A DNA stretch of 64,000 nt, from positions 30,376,958-30,440,957 of the forward strand of contig NC_089979.1 of the NCBI RefSeq assembly GCF_036417845.1. The letters run 5' to 3'. A model generated the notes under the pieces. That model saw only the letters and a list, made by a program, of their open reading frames with translations, had not been told where the DNA came from and did not search any database. Shown here one piece after another: positions 37,441 through 49,005 of this stretch. The position numbers were made by a program, and so were the translations under genes. The DNA is from Apteryx mantelli. Lineage: Eukaryota > Chordata > Aves > Apterygiformes > Apterygidae. Each line of letters begins with the position of its first letter. Positions within the stretch are counted from its first letter, which is position 1.

Positions 37441-38448
37441 TAGAGATATGATATGAATACATTTTTCTGCTATTGTAATTTTTTCATTATATACGCTTAT
37501 AAGCTGGTCATAAGGATTTTCTTTCAGTTTTGCATCAAGCAAATGAGTTAATTTGGGAATAAAATTCTACCTTACTTATGCTTGCACAATGCCTTTCACA
37601 TGCATGAGGGCAGAAATCTGCTCCGTGACCTTTAATCAGACTTTTTTTTGGTTAGTGTTTAACAATTCACCTAGAAAAAAAAATTTTTTTTTTTTTGCTT
37701 CTTTTTGATCTGGCACCTGTTTGACATTCCTTTCATGTCATTTCAATCAGAAAAGTACCTTTTATATATGGTACGTATGCTTGTTAAGGCTGTGCACATA
37801 CAGCAGCCATAACTCTTGACCAGCGAGCAAGCAGCTGGTGGTGAGAAAAGATCAGACCAACACATTCTAGCCTTCAGTGTGTAAAATTGGGGGGAAAGAG
37901 GAAATGTGGCTATTACATGGTAATTCTATTTAAATAAGTGATGCAAGCACAGCTCTTACCTATTTTGTCCCTCTCTGCTTAACTCAAGGAGGAGCATTTA
38001 CCCTCTCCTAGTTGAAAGTTTTGGGGCCAAACCTTTTTTTGTCTTTTTTTTCAGGTGAAACCTAAAATATCAGCCTACCCATACACAGTAAGATGCTGGT
38101 TATTGTCATCACTTCAAAACAGTCACATCACACACATGCATTTTGATGAAACAGGTTTGATTTGCTTAATAGTTTTAGCTATAGCTGTATCAAAGTTGAA
38201 GATCTTTCTTTTCCAAATTAAAGCTACTGTGTGCATTAAATATTTTATTTACTTGTAATACAAAGGGAAATTTTAAGTGATTCAGTCACAGATAAATTAT
38301 TATTAGAAAACTCCAGGCTCACATCTGTCATTGGCAGCTTATGGCATTTGCTAAACCAAATAAAACCAGGGTAGGCTTATGCTGCTTCGAAGGTAACAGA
38401 AACATAACTGGAAAAATCCCAGTTCTGTTTTGCTGGTGCCCTCACTGA

Positions 38449-38600
38449 CTCCTGAAGGAGCCTGAGCGCGGCGCGGGCCTCCCTGGGGGCCTGGGAGCCA
38501 GGGCAGCCCCTTGCACCCCTCCAGGGTGTAAACAGGAGCCCCTGCAGGCGCAGCGCAGCTGCCGGGGCACCGCGGGGAGCCCCTGGCTCCCTTGCTCCTG
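38449..38600. other. Small CpG-rich patch in the large intron
   Basis: About 150 bases with roughly nine CpGs and very high GC (for example gagcgcggcgcgggcc), in a setting that is otherwise AT-rich. It could be a minor alternative or antisense promoter, a GC-rich repeat remnant or an unmethylated patch. Confidence 0.35.
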
Positions 38601-38729
38601 CCCAGGGAATAACAGAGGCCATCCCCAATCTAGCTGGTCAGGAAGGCACGTTTTCAAGCAATTAATTCGTTTTCCCTAAAAGGCTGAGGCCAGGCCAGGC
38701 TTTGTACCTTTCCCAGTGCTCTGTCTGGT

Positions 38730-38880
38730 TTTAATCAATGGGATTTCCACCATTTCCCATGGGAGATTATTCCACAACCTAATAGATCTCAATGTCAGGA
38801 AGTTTTTTCCTGATATTCAGCCATAATTCATATCCATGAATTATGAGCTACTGTCGACATCACACCCATTGAGGCATTCC
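38730..38880 (-). mobile_element. CR1/L3-type LINE 3' fragment
   Basis: The plus strand reads gggagattattccacaacc and then aggaagttttttcctgatat, matching the reverse complement of the conserved 3' region of CR1/L3 elements, where a 'ttaggaagaa' word precedes 'gtgaggcactgg'. The fragment is short, diverged and has no coding sequence. It includes a perfect 9-bp hairpin at 38822-38845. Confidence 0.5.
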
Positions 38881-39259
38881 TAGAGCCTGCTTCATTTAAA
38901 ATTATATGCTCTAGTTATGCAGGTTTCTGTGTATTAGGGCAAAATGCTTTTTCTGCAGGTTAATTCATTACTATTCAATTTGTTAACACTTTTTTTCTGT
39001 GTGAACAGTCATTCTGCAGTTACACACCCTATAGTAGCACAGTCTCCATTTGGGAGTAGAAGCACAATATATAAATACGACAAAGCAACATACCAAAAAA
39101 CCCAGCCCTGAAAAGATGTATTAATCTGTTTCTGCAGATACTTACTCCAGCATTCAGTTAAATGAAAGCAGTAGCTCGTACAACACCTGATACGAGACAG
39201 AAAGTTTAGCAAAATAAACTGTTAAGTCCATAATAAATTTTATTTCTGTCTTAAATGTG

Positions 39260-39308
39260 AAGGGAAGGGAAGGGAAGGGAAAGGAAAGGAAGGGAAGGGA
39301 AGGGGGAA
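39260..39308. repeat. (GGGAA)n microsatellite
   Basis: About nine units of a purine-only GGGAA pentamer, with two units altered to GGAAA and a GGGGGAAGG end. A likely polymorphic simple repeat. It makes the apparent minus-strand frame there rich in Phe, Pro, Leu and Ser. Confidence 0.9.
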
Positions 39309-42208
39309 GGGCTCTTTATCAAGCCTCGAGAAAACAGGGGAAAATTGAAAAGAGTACTACTTCCTACAAATAATGAGCCACCACAACACAATAAGGACAT
39401 ACAAGACTGAAAACAACAAAGTTGAGGACCCAAGATGTGCACTTTTTCCCTTAATAGCACCTACAAAACTGAGAAAGCTAAGGCAGTTTTCTCAAATCTG
39501 TTTTGCAAATAGCTGTGTACAAAACACATAGAAGGAAACTGCCTTTTGTTTTAGTAATATTTGAGAGGAAGAAGTTTATAAACAATGTATCAGTTTCTAA
39601 AAAAAAGTCTTGAGGATTTCTATGAGAGTTTTTTTATGAGCACGTCTTGCCCAGCTAGTGGTGCTTTGCCATCCTGTTTGCAAACCATTTATATATAAAC
39701 AAAACATCACATTAGATACCAATAAAAAGGAATGCTTTCTAAAGCAAGCAACAAGAAACACACCAGAGTTCATTTTCATCTCAATACATGCCTAGCTCCC
39801 ATTAATGCTACATAAATCCTAGTGCAAGTAGATGAGAATAAACACATAAATTTTACCTAAAATCATCTAAGAAACAGAAAGCCATGTTTGTAGTGAGCAC
39901 TAAATGCACACGATGCAACACCATTTTTCATGGAAGCTATTTCAGATGGCTGTTTTTTCAGAGGCAGTGGCCAAATAGTATTAAGGGACCCATACAGAAC
40001 TGGTGAGAACATTTTTGGTGATACTTCCTTTTACTGGAAATTATGTAACTTTGCAGAAATCTGTATCTAGCCAGGTGGGACACTCACTTTGGACAGAGGG
40101 TAACCCACCACCAGTCGCTACTCCTGCTCATTGGCTGAGATGACTTGAAATGTTGTAGACCCATTAGGGCAGCTTAAAGGCCAAGTTCATATGTTCTGTC
40201 ACTCATCTAGGTTTACTGGTGAAGGGATGGTACATTGCTATTTGTAGCTCCACTGCTTTTGGTCTGCAGCTAGCTGGCAGCAGGCCAGCACAGACTGTGG
40301 GCAGAGTACTCTGGTGGGGCTGTGAAACACCTATTGGGACATAGAGGGACTCACATGAGTTAAAAAATTGTACTCTGACTTGAGCAAAGCAGGGACTTGA
40401 ACCTCAGCTGACTGCCTCTTCTGTGCCCTCCAAGAGGTGTTGATATGAGAATGGACTTTTTGATACAATTCTGTTTTGCAAAAGCATTTAAAGGAATTTG
40501 TTTTCATTTTGCCTTGGAACAAAGCCTCAGAAGTTGCTGCAAAATGGGACTGTCACCCTCAAGTCATCTGTAAAGATGAGTAACTCAAGTTGAAAGATGA
40601 GGTAGAAAAAGATAAGTTCTGTGATCCAGGAAGAAAGTTTTAAGTCAAAGGTTTTGATTTACTTGCAAGGATATAGCAGGGAGAGGCATCTCCAGGAACC
40701 GGCAGCTTTGTCACAAGTCCAACATCAGCATCTACTTGTGGGAATGGCACAGATCATCTGAGAACTCACCTGCTGTACGCCTGCCACTTTCTCACTTGGA
40801 GCCACCCACCACTCATCCCTGAACGCTCTCTGTCCCCTACCTAAGGACGTTTTGGAAGGGCGTTGTATCCTGTTCTCTGGTTCCCATCAGCTTTTCACCA
40901 CAAGTGGCCCAAGCTGAACACAGGCTGTGAACAGGACATTCAGGTAACACCTCCGAATTCCACTCGCGAGTGACTGTCTGCTGGTAGAGTTGCTGAGGAT
41001 GAAGAGGAGCACATTCACATGTCTTTCTATATGCGGAAGGACATGAAGAATTTCATACATCCTGGTTTCCAGAGAGGTAGATGTTCAGAAGTTCATAAAG
41101 AAAGGGCAAAAAGTAGCCAAGAGAAACTGAAAGACTGCTGAGGGCTTCAGCACAAGTAGAGTTAAGGCAATGAGAAGACTGGCAGTTTCAAAGACATAGG
41201 GCAGCAAAATATAAGGGGACAGGGAATATAGAAAGAGAAAGCTATCCAGAATCTATGATATATCACACTTATGAATGGGGTGGGGGGAGCAGAATAATCT
41301 GATTTATGAATAAGCAGAAGGTCTCAATCGAAAAGATAAAAAGAGTAATTTGTGAATGATTTGCTCACACTAACCTTCATTCTCTGAGGGTTTTAGCTGA
41401 AAGAAGGTGAAATGAAGTTAATAGGTTGCTTGATCAAGGCAGGCACAGAGAACAGAAGTTATCACAAAAGATACACACAATCAAATATCACCTGTGTAAA
41501 AGCAGAAGCTAACAACATTGTAATTAAAAGGAAAAATACACAGGACATAAAAAAAGAGAAGACATTTCTTGAAAGTTATCTCAAATGGTACTGCAGAAGA
41601 AAATAATATTTAAGACACAAATACAGCATTCACTGTGGAAACACACTATGTTTTCATTCATTCTTAGAGCTCTATCTTGCTCTTAGATATGGAGGCATGA
41701 ATCATTAATGGCACTTGCATGGTTGAATTCCCATATATCATCCTCAGAATGGGAGTTGTGGCTAACCTGTAGTATGTCACACACAAAAAATACTCTTTAC
41801 TATCTTTATGCTTCTCACCATTATATTCTCACTTCTCTGTATGTGAAAAGCATGTGGCTTATTGGCAATGTGTCTGACCACACTGAATAAATCTAAAGCT
41901 GGCTTAACGTCAGATAGTTCTACCACTCCGTCAACTTTTCTCTGTATCAATCTCTCTTCGTGACCATACTTTCCTTGTATACAAGATGCTACATACAAGA
42001 TGGAAAATACAGATAGAATTTATGTTTAAAAATTAGCTTTTAATGCAATCAGCACATTTATTTATGAAGGAGAATACATGTGAGCGTGTGCATATGTGTA
42101 CATGCACAACTTCTACATATATCCACCACATCTATTAAATCTGTCTAGACGGTGATATCAAGACTTCTGCTTTAGTAATGTGCTAATGCTTGCTCAAGCT
42201 TTTCAATG

Positions 42209-42239
42209 CAGTGCTGAAACCAGCCTTGACACAGCACTG
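42209..42239. repeat. Inverted repeat with 8-bp stem
   Basis: cagtgctg (42209-42216) and cagcactg (42232-42239) are exact reverse complements separated by 15 nt. No association with a gene or element is evident. Confidence 0.6.
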
Positions 42240-45200
42240 AAGCAGAAGCTGCAGCATTCCAGCCTGCTGGGTAAATGGAGTAAGAGATATGAAACTTAAC
42301 AGGATTGCCAAGAACTGTTCATCAAGACACATTTTTGATTAACATAAGTGTGTATTTTTCTCACAAGTAACAAAAAAGGGGGAAGAAATTTTAACTGACA
42401 TATGCCAAGAGCTTTAATCTGTCCATCTGACTCCACTTACCTTTTACAAACACTTTTACTTTTCCTTTATTCTTTTACCAGTTGTTCAGAGGTAAATGGA
42501 GGGGGGAAACCTTTGAGTCTAACACAACATAAGTACTGGATACTATCATTCTTCAAAAAGTAAAAGCTCTACAGTGGGTGAATCTACTTAAAAGAAGTAA
42601 CATTTCCAAAGGCACAACATGGGCATCTAGTGGTACTTAAACTGACATTTATGCCTTTGAAAATTTCTCCCAAGTATCCCAATGACCTCTGATGTGAGCA
42701 CATAAATCGTACTATCTGTCATGTAAGTAACCAACTTGGAAAAGAAAATACTAAAGAGGTATCAGAGAAAACTAGATGAAGCACTCTGAAACACGTGAAG
42801 GACAAAGAAACTCCTGGTGACTCCAAACAAAAGGAAAAGCACTTCAAAGACATTTCAGAAAAACAGAAGAGCAGGAACGCTGCTGTTAATTCGCTCAGGA
42901 AGGACAAAGCATCGTTCTGCACAGCAAAGGATGACTCAGCTAAGCGTTGCCGGGGAGAAGGAAAGACAACCTGATCCAGCAGACATGATAGTGGCTGGGA
43001 GGTGGAGTGACCCAGCTGCTCTGATGGTGGCTATGACGTGAAGCAAGCTATTTTGCCTTCCTTTTACCTGCCTTCCTCTGGGGGGAATGCATAAATAATA
43101 GTGTTTGTGCAGCTCACAAAGGGTTTTTAGGACCACCGGCATGCATAAAGGCTTGCTGACATTCAAAGTGCTGTTACTGAAGATGAAGGGAGGATTACTG
43201 TACAGGTGGGTGGCCTGTCAAAGTATATTCAAGGGAAACTCAAAAAGTCAAAATGACAGAAATACAAAAATGTTGTATTCAGATGAGACTACCCAAAGTG
43301 GAGGTTGCCTCATGTGAAGAAGAAAACACAGCTGACCTGGTGAAAGAGGGAAAAGCGGAATACCTTTATCAGAGCATTCAGCATGAAAAGGTTACCGGCT
43401 GTTTGTTATGATCAATGAGTCAGAGGAAAACAAGTAAGTGACAACTCCTTGATATTGTATGATTGCTGCTGGCATGAAGGTGAGAGATGGAGAAGGAAAT
43501 CAAAGTGTCTGATTCATTGTTCGTCCTTGTATATTGACCAACCAAGCAGACTTAAATATATCTAGTGAAGGGCAGGAAGTTCAAGATAACTAAGATAAGA
43601 ATAAAAGGTAAGTAGTAGAAGAGGTAAGCTTTCAGACGAGGAAAAAGATGCTGGTTTTCCTAGCAAAACTCTTCAGGCTGATGAACTTCTGGAGGTTTTC
43701 CCTTTCCTATCCAAATATGTCACCTGTGTTACACCTTTTCATTGGACAAGGATGTTGGCTTTTACATTGGTTTAAAATCCAAACCTAGTACAATACCTAA
43801 GCACAAATGCATTACTGCCCATAAGAGTATTTGCCACTATTTTGATGCTCATTGAATTCTCTCCACGGTTCACAGAGATGATGTGGTTATCTAGAGAGGC
43901 TGAGGAATGTTAAAATTAGCATGTTATTGAAAAACAAAGTACTGATAAGAAAGAAAGATCTGCTGCAGCTTAAAATGGATGGAATGTGCCATCTAAGAGT
44001 TTAGTAACATTTCCTAATATTTTATCCCTTTGTGCTCTAGAGAAAAAAAAGTCCTGCATTGAATGGAGGATTCACTGTATATCTAGATATCTGCAAGACA
44101 CAATTTCTCTCCTAGTCATCACTTGTGATCAGACAGATGAATACATTTCTATAGAAAAAATACAAAAAAAACCCTAAAACAATGACTGCATCATTTTTAT
44201 TTATTTCTTGCATTGTCTGTTCAGGTAGCAAGAAATTTAATTCCAGTTGGATCAGTCTCTTGTGATATTTTTTTCTTTCATTTAATATACTTTTTAAATG
44301 CTCAGAGGCATTATGACAGAAAAGCATGTATTTTTTTGCCCTGGTTTATACCCATCATCCTTACCATTATAATGAGACAAAAGCATTAAAGTAAAATTAA
44401 TCATGTCAAAAGATTTTAGCAAAAAACAAGTGAGACCATGCATAAAGCATCGCTTTGTCTAGTGTGAAGTCACGCTCTGATTAAAAACATATAATGAAAG
44501 TGAAAGTAATACATCATTGCCGTAGCAGTAGGGTTTTTGGGAGAGCTATGCAATTCTGAACACAAAAAGATCTTTAGAGGCTCTGGTCTTTGAAACTTGC
44601 AATCATTACAGAATAATTCTAACAAACATAACATTGTTGCACTCTTTAAAAGTTCAATTAATCTTAAATGGTGCAATTAAAACAAACAACCAAGAGGAGT
44701 TCCTGGATTAAACAAGGGCTCCTGGTAGGACGGTAGCTCACAATCAAAACTGAAGCAGTGGTAGCTGGTTCTCAGCGGCGAGGCACGAGGTTGTGGCACA
44801 GAGAACCCTGCCCTGTATCCAGTAGGTGGTTACGAGGGCTGCAAAATACCACGGAATAATGAAACCCCTGAACAGAGCAGAACTTTTGCTGTTAGCAGGG
44901 TCTATCAAGCACTCATCAACAGCTCAGTCTGCGTCACTGGCAGTAGTAGCCTGTTGCGGTTTTGTGACACAGATAGCACCCAATTAGAAAATGAACCCGT
45001 GTTTGTGTATTTGTAAGCAAGACTGAAAAGAAATCACTCGGTAAAGATTTGTTCACTGTATTTTGCCATGCAGTCTATAAAATCCTCTACTTTGCTCAGG
45101 CACGACTGTGCAATAAGAAATGTTTCAAATTATACAGCAGTGTGCACTTTATGAATCTGAGATTAGGACTGAGCCCCATCAAGTAAAATTAGGTGTTAGG

Positions 45201-48200
45201 AAAAGCTTGTGATGTGCCACATGTTCGCTCCTTTTTTTTCCTTCAGTCTGTCTCTACTCTTTGTTGCCAACATAGAAAAAACAACTCTACGAGAAATACC
45301 AGCCAGGAAAAATACACTATAATACTAGACTGTGAAAAATCTACTGATCCCTTGAGCCATAGCATTCTTGCCTATAGATGATGACATTAAAAAATTGGAA
45401 ATGGGTGTGTGCTTCCCCTCCTCTTCTGGATCTATGAACAAGGCAAGTTGTTTTCCTGATACCTTTAGAATTATTCCCATTAGTACTGATGCATTTGGTG
45501 CTTTGGGTAGCCAGGCAGAGAGAGGTGGGCAGTATCACCTGCCAATAGATCTAGTCATGGAGTGGGAACAAAATGAGATTGTTACTCTGCCGAGTTGTCA
45601 TACTCAATAGCTTGTGCTGTTCCACCTGTAACTGCCTCCATAGCTCCACATGTGGTGCCACGGCTGGTATGGAGTCAGCAGTTCCGGACAGCTCATCTTC
45701 TGGTGCTCCTCATGCATCATGTACGGCAGGACGTGGAGCACTGAGCAACCGGGTAGTTGCAACCGCCGCTCTGCTTTCCCCACTGAGTGGAAAGGAAAAA
45801 ACAGGACGGGCATGCAGCTCCCTCTCACACTGGTTCACGGGCCCTGCTGAATAACTTTGGGGGCTCCTCTCAGCCACAGCCCAGCCATTGCACCCAGGAC
45901 TGAATTTACAAACTTCTCTCCCACCTTTCCCACCCCCAAATACCACAGGCATAGAGAGCAGAGAATGAGCAATGCAGAAGGATTTGGAAGGGGAATTACT
46001 GTGCCTATTCACCCTGGACCAGTAAGTATCAGTAAGTGCAAAATCTGTTTTTTTGTTGATGCAAGGTTTCCTAGTACAGGAGAAAATCAAATACACCTAA
46101 GGTGATAAACAGATAGCAATAGCTTGAAGAACCAGACTACAAGGACTGAAATTCTCCTCGTCACAGAAGCTCATGAGCGTGACATGGCTTTTATTCTGTC
46201 CCTATTCACTAGGGAGCAAGCAGGCAACTCTCCATTTACACTGATGAGTGTGGGGTGATATGCAGCTTCAGGACAGACAGCAATGTCTAAACAAGCCCTG
46301 CAAGTAAGAAAGAAACAGAAAAAAAAGCCTCCCTCCTTCATTCCCATTCTAAAGTTAGGATAAGAATAAACAGACCAATTATTTTCCAAAACTGCGGACT
46401 GGCAAAGAAACAGGAATAAAAGGTAAAGGGAGAAAATAATTAATCCTTTTCCTAAATAGCAAAAATTACACCAAAAATAAAGATAGCACAATGTCCTTCA
46501 ATTCCCACATACCAACTAAATGTCATAATATGTTGACACAACATCATGACTGCACCGTACAGTCACCATGATATAGTGTGTTTATTTCATGGTCTTCTCT
46601 AAAACCACTCAGTCATGGTTCTGATCTTTAGGTCCATGCACTCCTATACTGTATAGCCATTCCAATGTTTTAGGGAAAGAACAAGATGAAAGTTCTACTC
46701 CAACTTATCCCCACTTGCCACACTGTTTTATATTAATTTAGAAAAGCAGGGGAACACAGAATTGGCACAGTTTAAACTTGTATTTCAACCTTTTCTATGA
46801 TTATTGCTACTATTTGGCAAGTAGTAATAATATTTTCTAAGAAATCATGCCTGTTAGCAATAGGTCTTTCCACGTTCTCCTCCATGCTCCTAGAACAGCA
46901 GCAGTCCCAGCCAGCACGACATCCTTTTCTGCTTTTATAAGAACACTATTATCCGTGTCACAACAAGGCTGTGTATTTGACACTTGTCATCTTAGTCAAC
47001 ACTGGGACAGATCCAGGGACTTTTAGGACTTGCAGCACTGAGCATCAAGTGCTTGAACATGAGCTAGCTAGGACTGTAACAGATGCATTATCTTTTAATC
47101 ACAGCACAGAAGGTAACATGCATTAACCAGAAGTGAAAAGAGAGTTTTTGTTTACTATTTGTTCCAGGCGAAACAGAAAAGACTGCATTCTTTTCATAAA
47201 ATTAGGCAAAATTATTCACAAACATTTCTCAACATTTGAAGCAATAACATACAAGATGGTGGTGTTGTTCAAGTACTAGCTATGAATTCAGATCTGTATT
47301 TTAACCACAACATTTAGGTGCCCAGGAAACTGGGTCTAGTTTCCCACAAACTTGGAGATAGCATCACAATGTAAATAACCAGGAACTGAATAAATGTAAT
47401 TCTTACAAAATCTTACATATCTACAGGTATAAGTAATTCAAAATAAAGTTATTTCTTTAATTTAGTGGAGGGCTCAGATCTTGAAGCAAGAGTTCTAATT
47501 CTCCTACCTATCACAGTGAGGCATTGGATTATACATAACAAATTAAAAAAAACCAGAATGCTCCTGTCTTACATAATATCATTGAGTTTTCACTGACTTA
47601 TCATCTTTAGAATTTTCTTAAAAGTAACATACAGAGGAGAATATTGTCGTATTTCATGATGCTGAAAAATGTCAAGTGTAGTGTGTCCCCTAGCATGGAT
47701 GTTGTAGGCTTTTCAAATGTACAGTTCACAAGCCCTTTTAAAATTGCCAGCTTTACCCAATGCCATCAACTGTTACTTAGAGTACCTATATCTACGCAGT
47801 CTTTATGTTGCAGCAGTTTAAGAGAAGTTCTTAAGTTTTCCAAGAAGCCAATTTGCAAAAGCATTATTTCAAGTCCTGCATCATAGCAGTCTTTCTTTTT
47901 TTTAATTTTGCTTCATCCTAACCTGTGAATATAATACTAGCTTGGGTGCATCCCATTTGGCTTTGGATAAGAGATGAAGAACAGAATTCTGTAAAAGGTA
48001 TTTTATCGGGAAAAAAAGCAGGTCTGTTAGGAAATCCAGGTTTTACCAGTTGTCCAGTTTTAGAAGTATGGCTTTGATTTATGGATCAGAATTGCTCATT
48101 TATTATTTTATCTATACTGCTTTGGGCAATTTTGACAGTTAAAATTTAGTTTTATTGACCAATGCAGCCAGTTTAGCCACAAGGGGACTAATGCACACAC

Positions 48201-48883
48201 AGCCTGCTGCACTCAGGAAGCTGTGATTTGATTCCATGACCAAGTTAGACTGGGAATCGTAACCAATATAACAATAATTCCAAATCTCAATGCTCGAGGC
48301 AAAATACTTACTCTAAAACACAATCAACCCTTAAAAGAAGGTGGGAAATAATTTTGTGAGAGAAGCCTCCATGCACTGTTTACTGTAGCTGATGTATTCC
48401 ACCAATGCCTGTGTCAGCAATGAACGCAGAGGAGTACAGAGAAAACCTTTCTTTAATGATTATGGACAACAGATAAAGCTGGAAGAGGGAGATGAAAATG
48501 CAAAGGAGAATCAAAGGTGTAATCTAAGTCCTATGGCTTACCGGGGATCTGACTCTGAGAAAACTGTCTCAAGCATTGCCTTCTTTTTTTCTAAACCAGA
48601 TTATATTCATATACACATAAATATGCATGTATTCATGTCACAGTATAAAAGACTTACAAGTTTACTTAAAAAAACTTGCTGGAATGATTTTAAGCCAGTG
48701 TTAATTTAGGCCTATCCTATTATAAAATTAGCATCTTCTGCAATCTCAATTTATTGCTCCATTGTGAAGCCCCTTGTGATACATAAACAAATCTCTGAAG
48801 AGAAACAAATCAATAAAGTGTCTAATTTGATTAACCATGTTTTTAAATTCATCAAGACAACTGTACAAAAACAAACCACTTAC

Positions 48884-49005
48884 TTGTCAGTATTTTCCAC
48901 GTCTTCTTTTCATCATCATAATACTGAACCAAATTGCTGGGTAGCCGGTCAGGTCCAGGAGGCAATCCTCCAACCAGTAACAGCATTTTCTTATTGGAAC
49001 GAATT
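48884..49005 (-). CDS. KLHL14: KLHL14 coding exon (BACK-kelch junction and kelch blade 1)
   Basis: This is the most 5' KLHL14 exon in the window, 122 nt. The acceptor AG is at 49006-49007, preceded by a pyrimidine-rich stretch. The first base completes a split Arg codon (phase 2 entry). The frame then reads IRSNKKMLLLVGG, followed by a proline-rich loop, and ends with the blade-1 motif YYDDEKKTWKILT. The exon ends with the first base of an Ile codon before a strong GTAAGT donor at 48883-48878. The Gly-Gly after a hydrophobic strand and the Tyr...Trp spacing are kelch hallmarks. The preceding exon, carrying BTB and BACK, is not in the window. Confidence 0.93.

Larger units (their letters stand above)
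20540..48883 (-). other. KLHL14: KLHL14 large intron (28.3 kb)
   Basis: By far the longest complete intron in the window, with a GTAAGT donor and a TTGCAG acceptor. It holds a possible conserved element (23390-23665), several decayed repeats, a GC-rich island with the longest open frame in the window (28417-28968), a smaller CpG-rich patch (38449-38600), a CR1/L3-like fragment (38730-38880), a GGGAA microsatellite (39260-39308), and two hammerhead-like remnants (30525-30575 and 32871-32904). No additional exon of KLHL14 is needed to keep the frame. Confidence 0.8.
3235..49005 (-). other. KLHL14: KLHL14 (Printor) gene, 3' portion: seven coding exons plus 3' UTR
   Basis: This is the 3' part of a BTB-BACK-kelch gene read on the minus strand. 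Seven exons join with matching phases (2, 1, 0 or as noted per exon) into 940 nt ending in TGA, giving about 312 residues. These form six kelch blades, each with the Gly-Gly pair and the spaced Tyr/Trp typical of the fold. The order and wording of the blades match human KLHL14 (628 aa) from memory, including the start RIRSNKK and the end CVPYNK, so this should be roughly residues 316-628. Family knowledge: BTB-kelch proteins act as Cullin-3 substrate adaptors. Printor binds the dystonia protein torsinA, and KLHL14 affects B-cell receptor signalling. The BTB and BACK domains and the promoter lie to the right, outside the window. The final exons are compact, while one intron is 28 kb. Confidence in the identity is high; the species is unknown. 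Confidence 0.95.

Noticed and set aside
39251..39460. Minus-strand frame with repeated Phe-Pro-Ser-Leu-Pro residues
   Set aside because: It is the translation of the GGGAA microsatellite.
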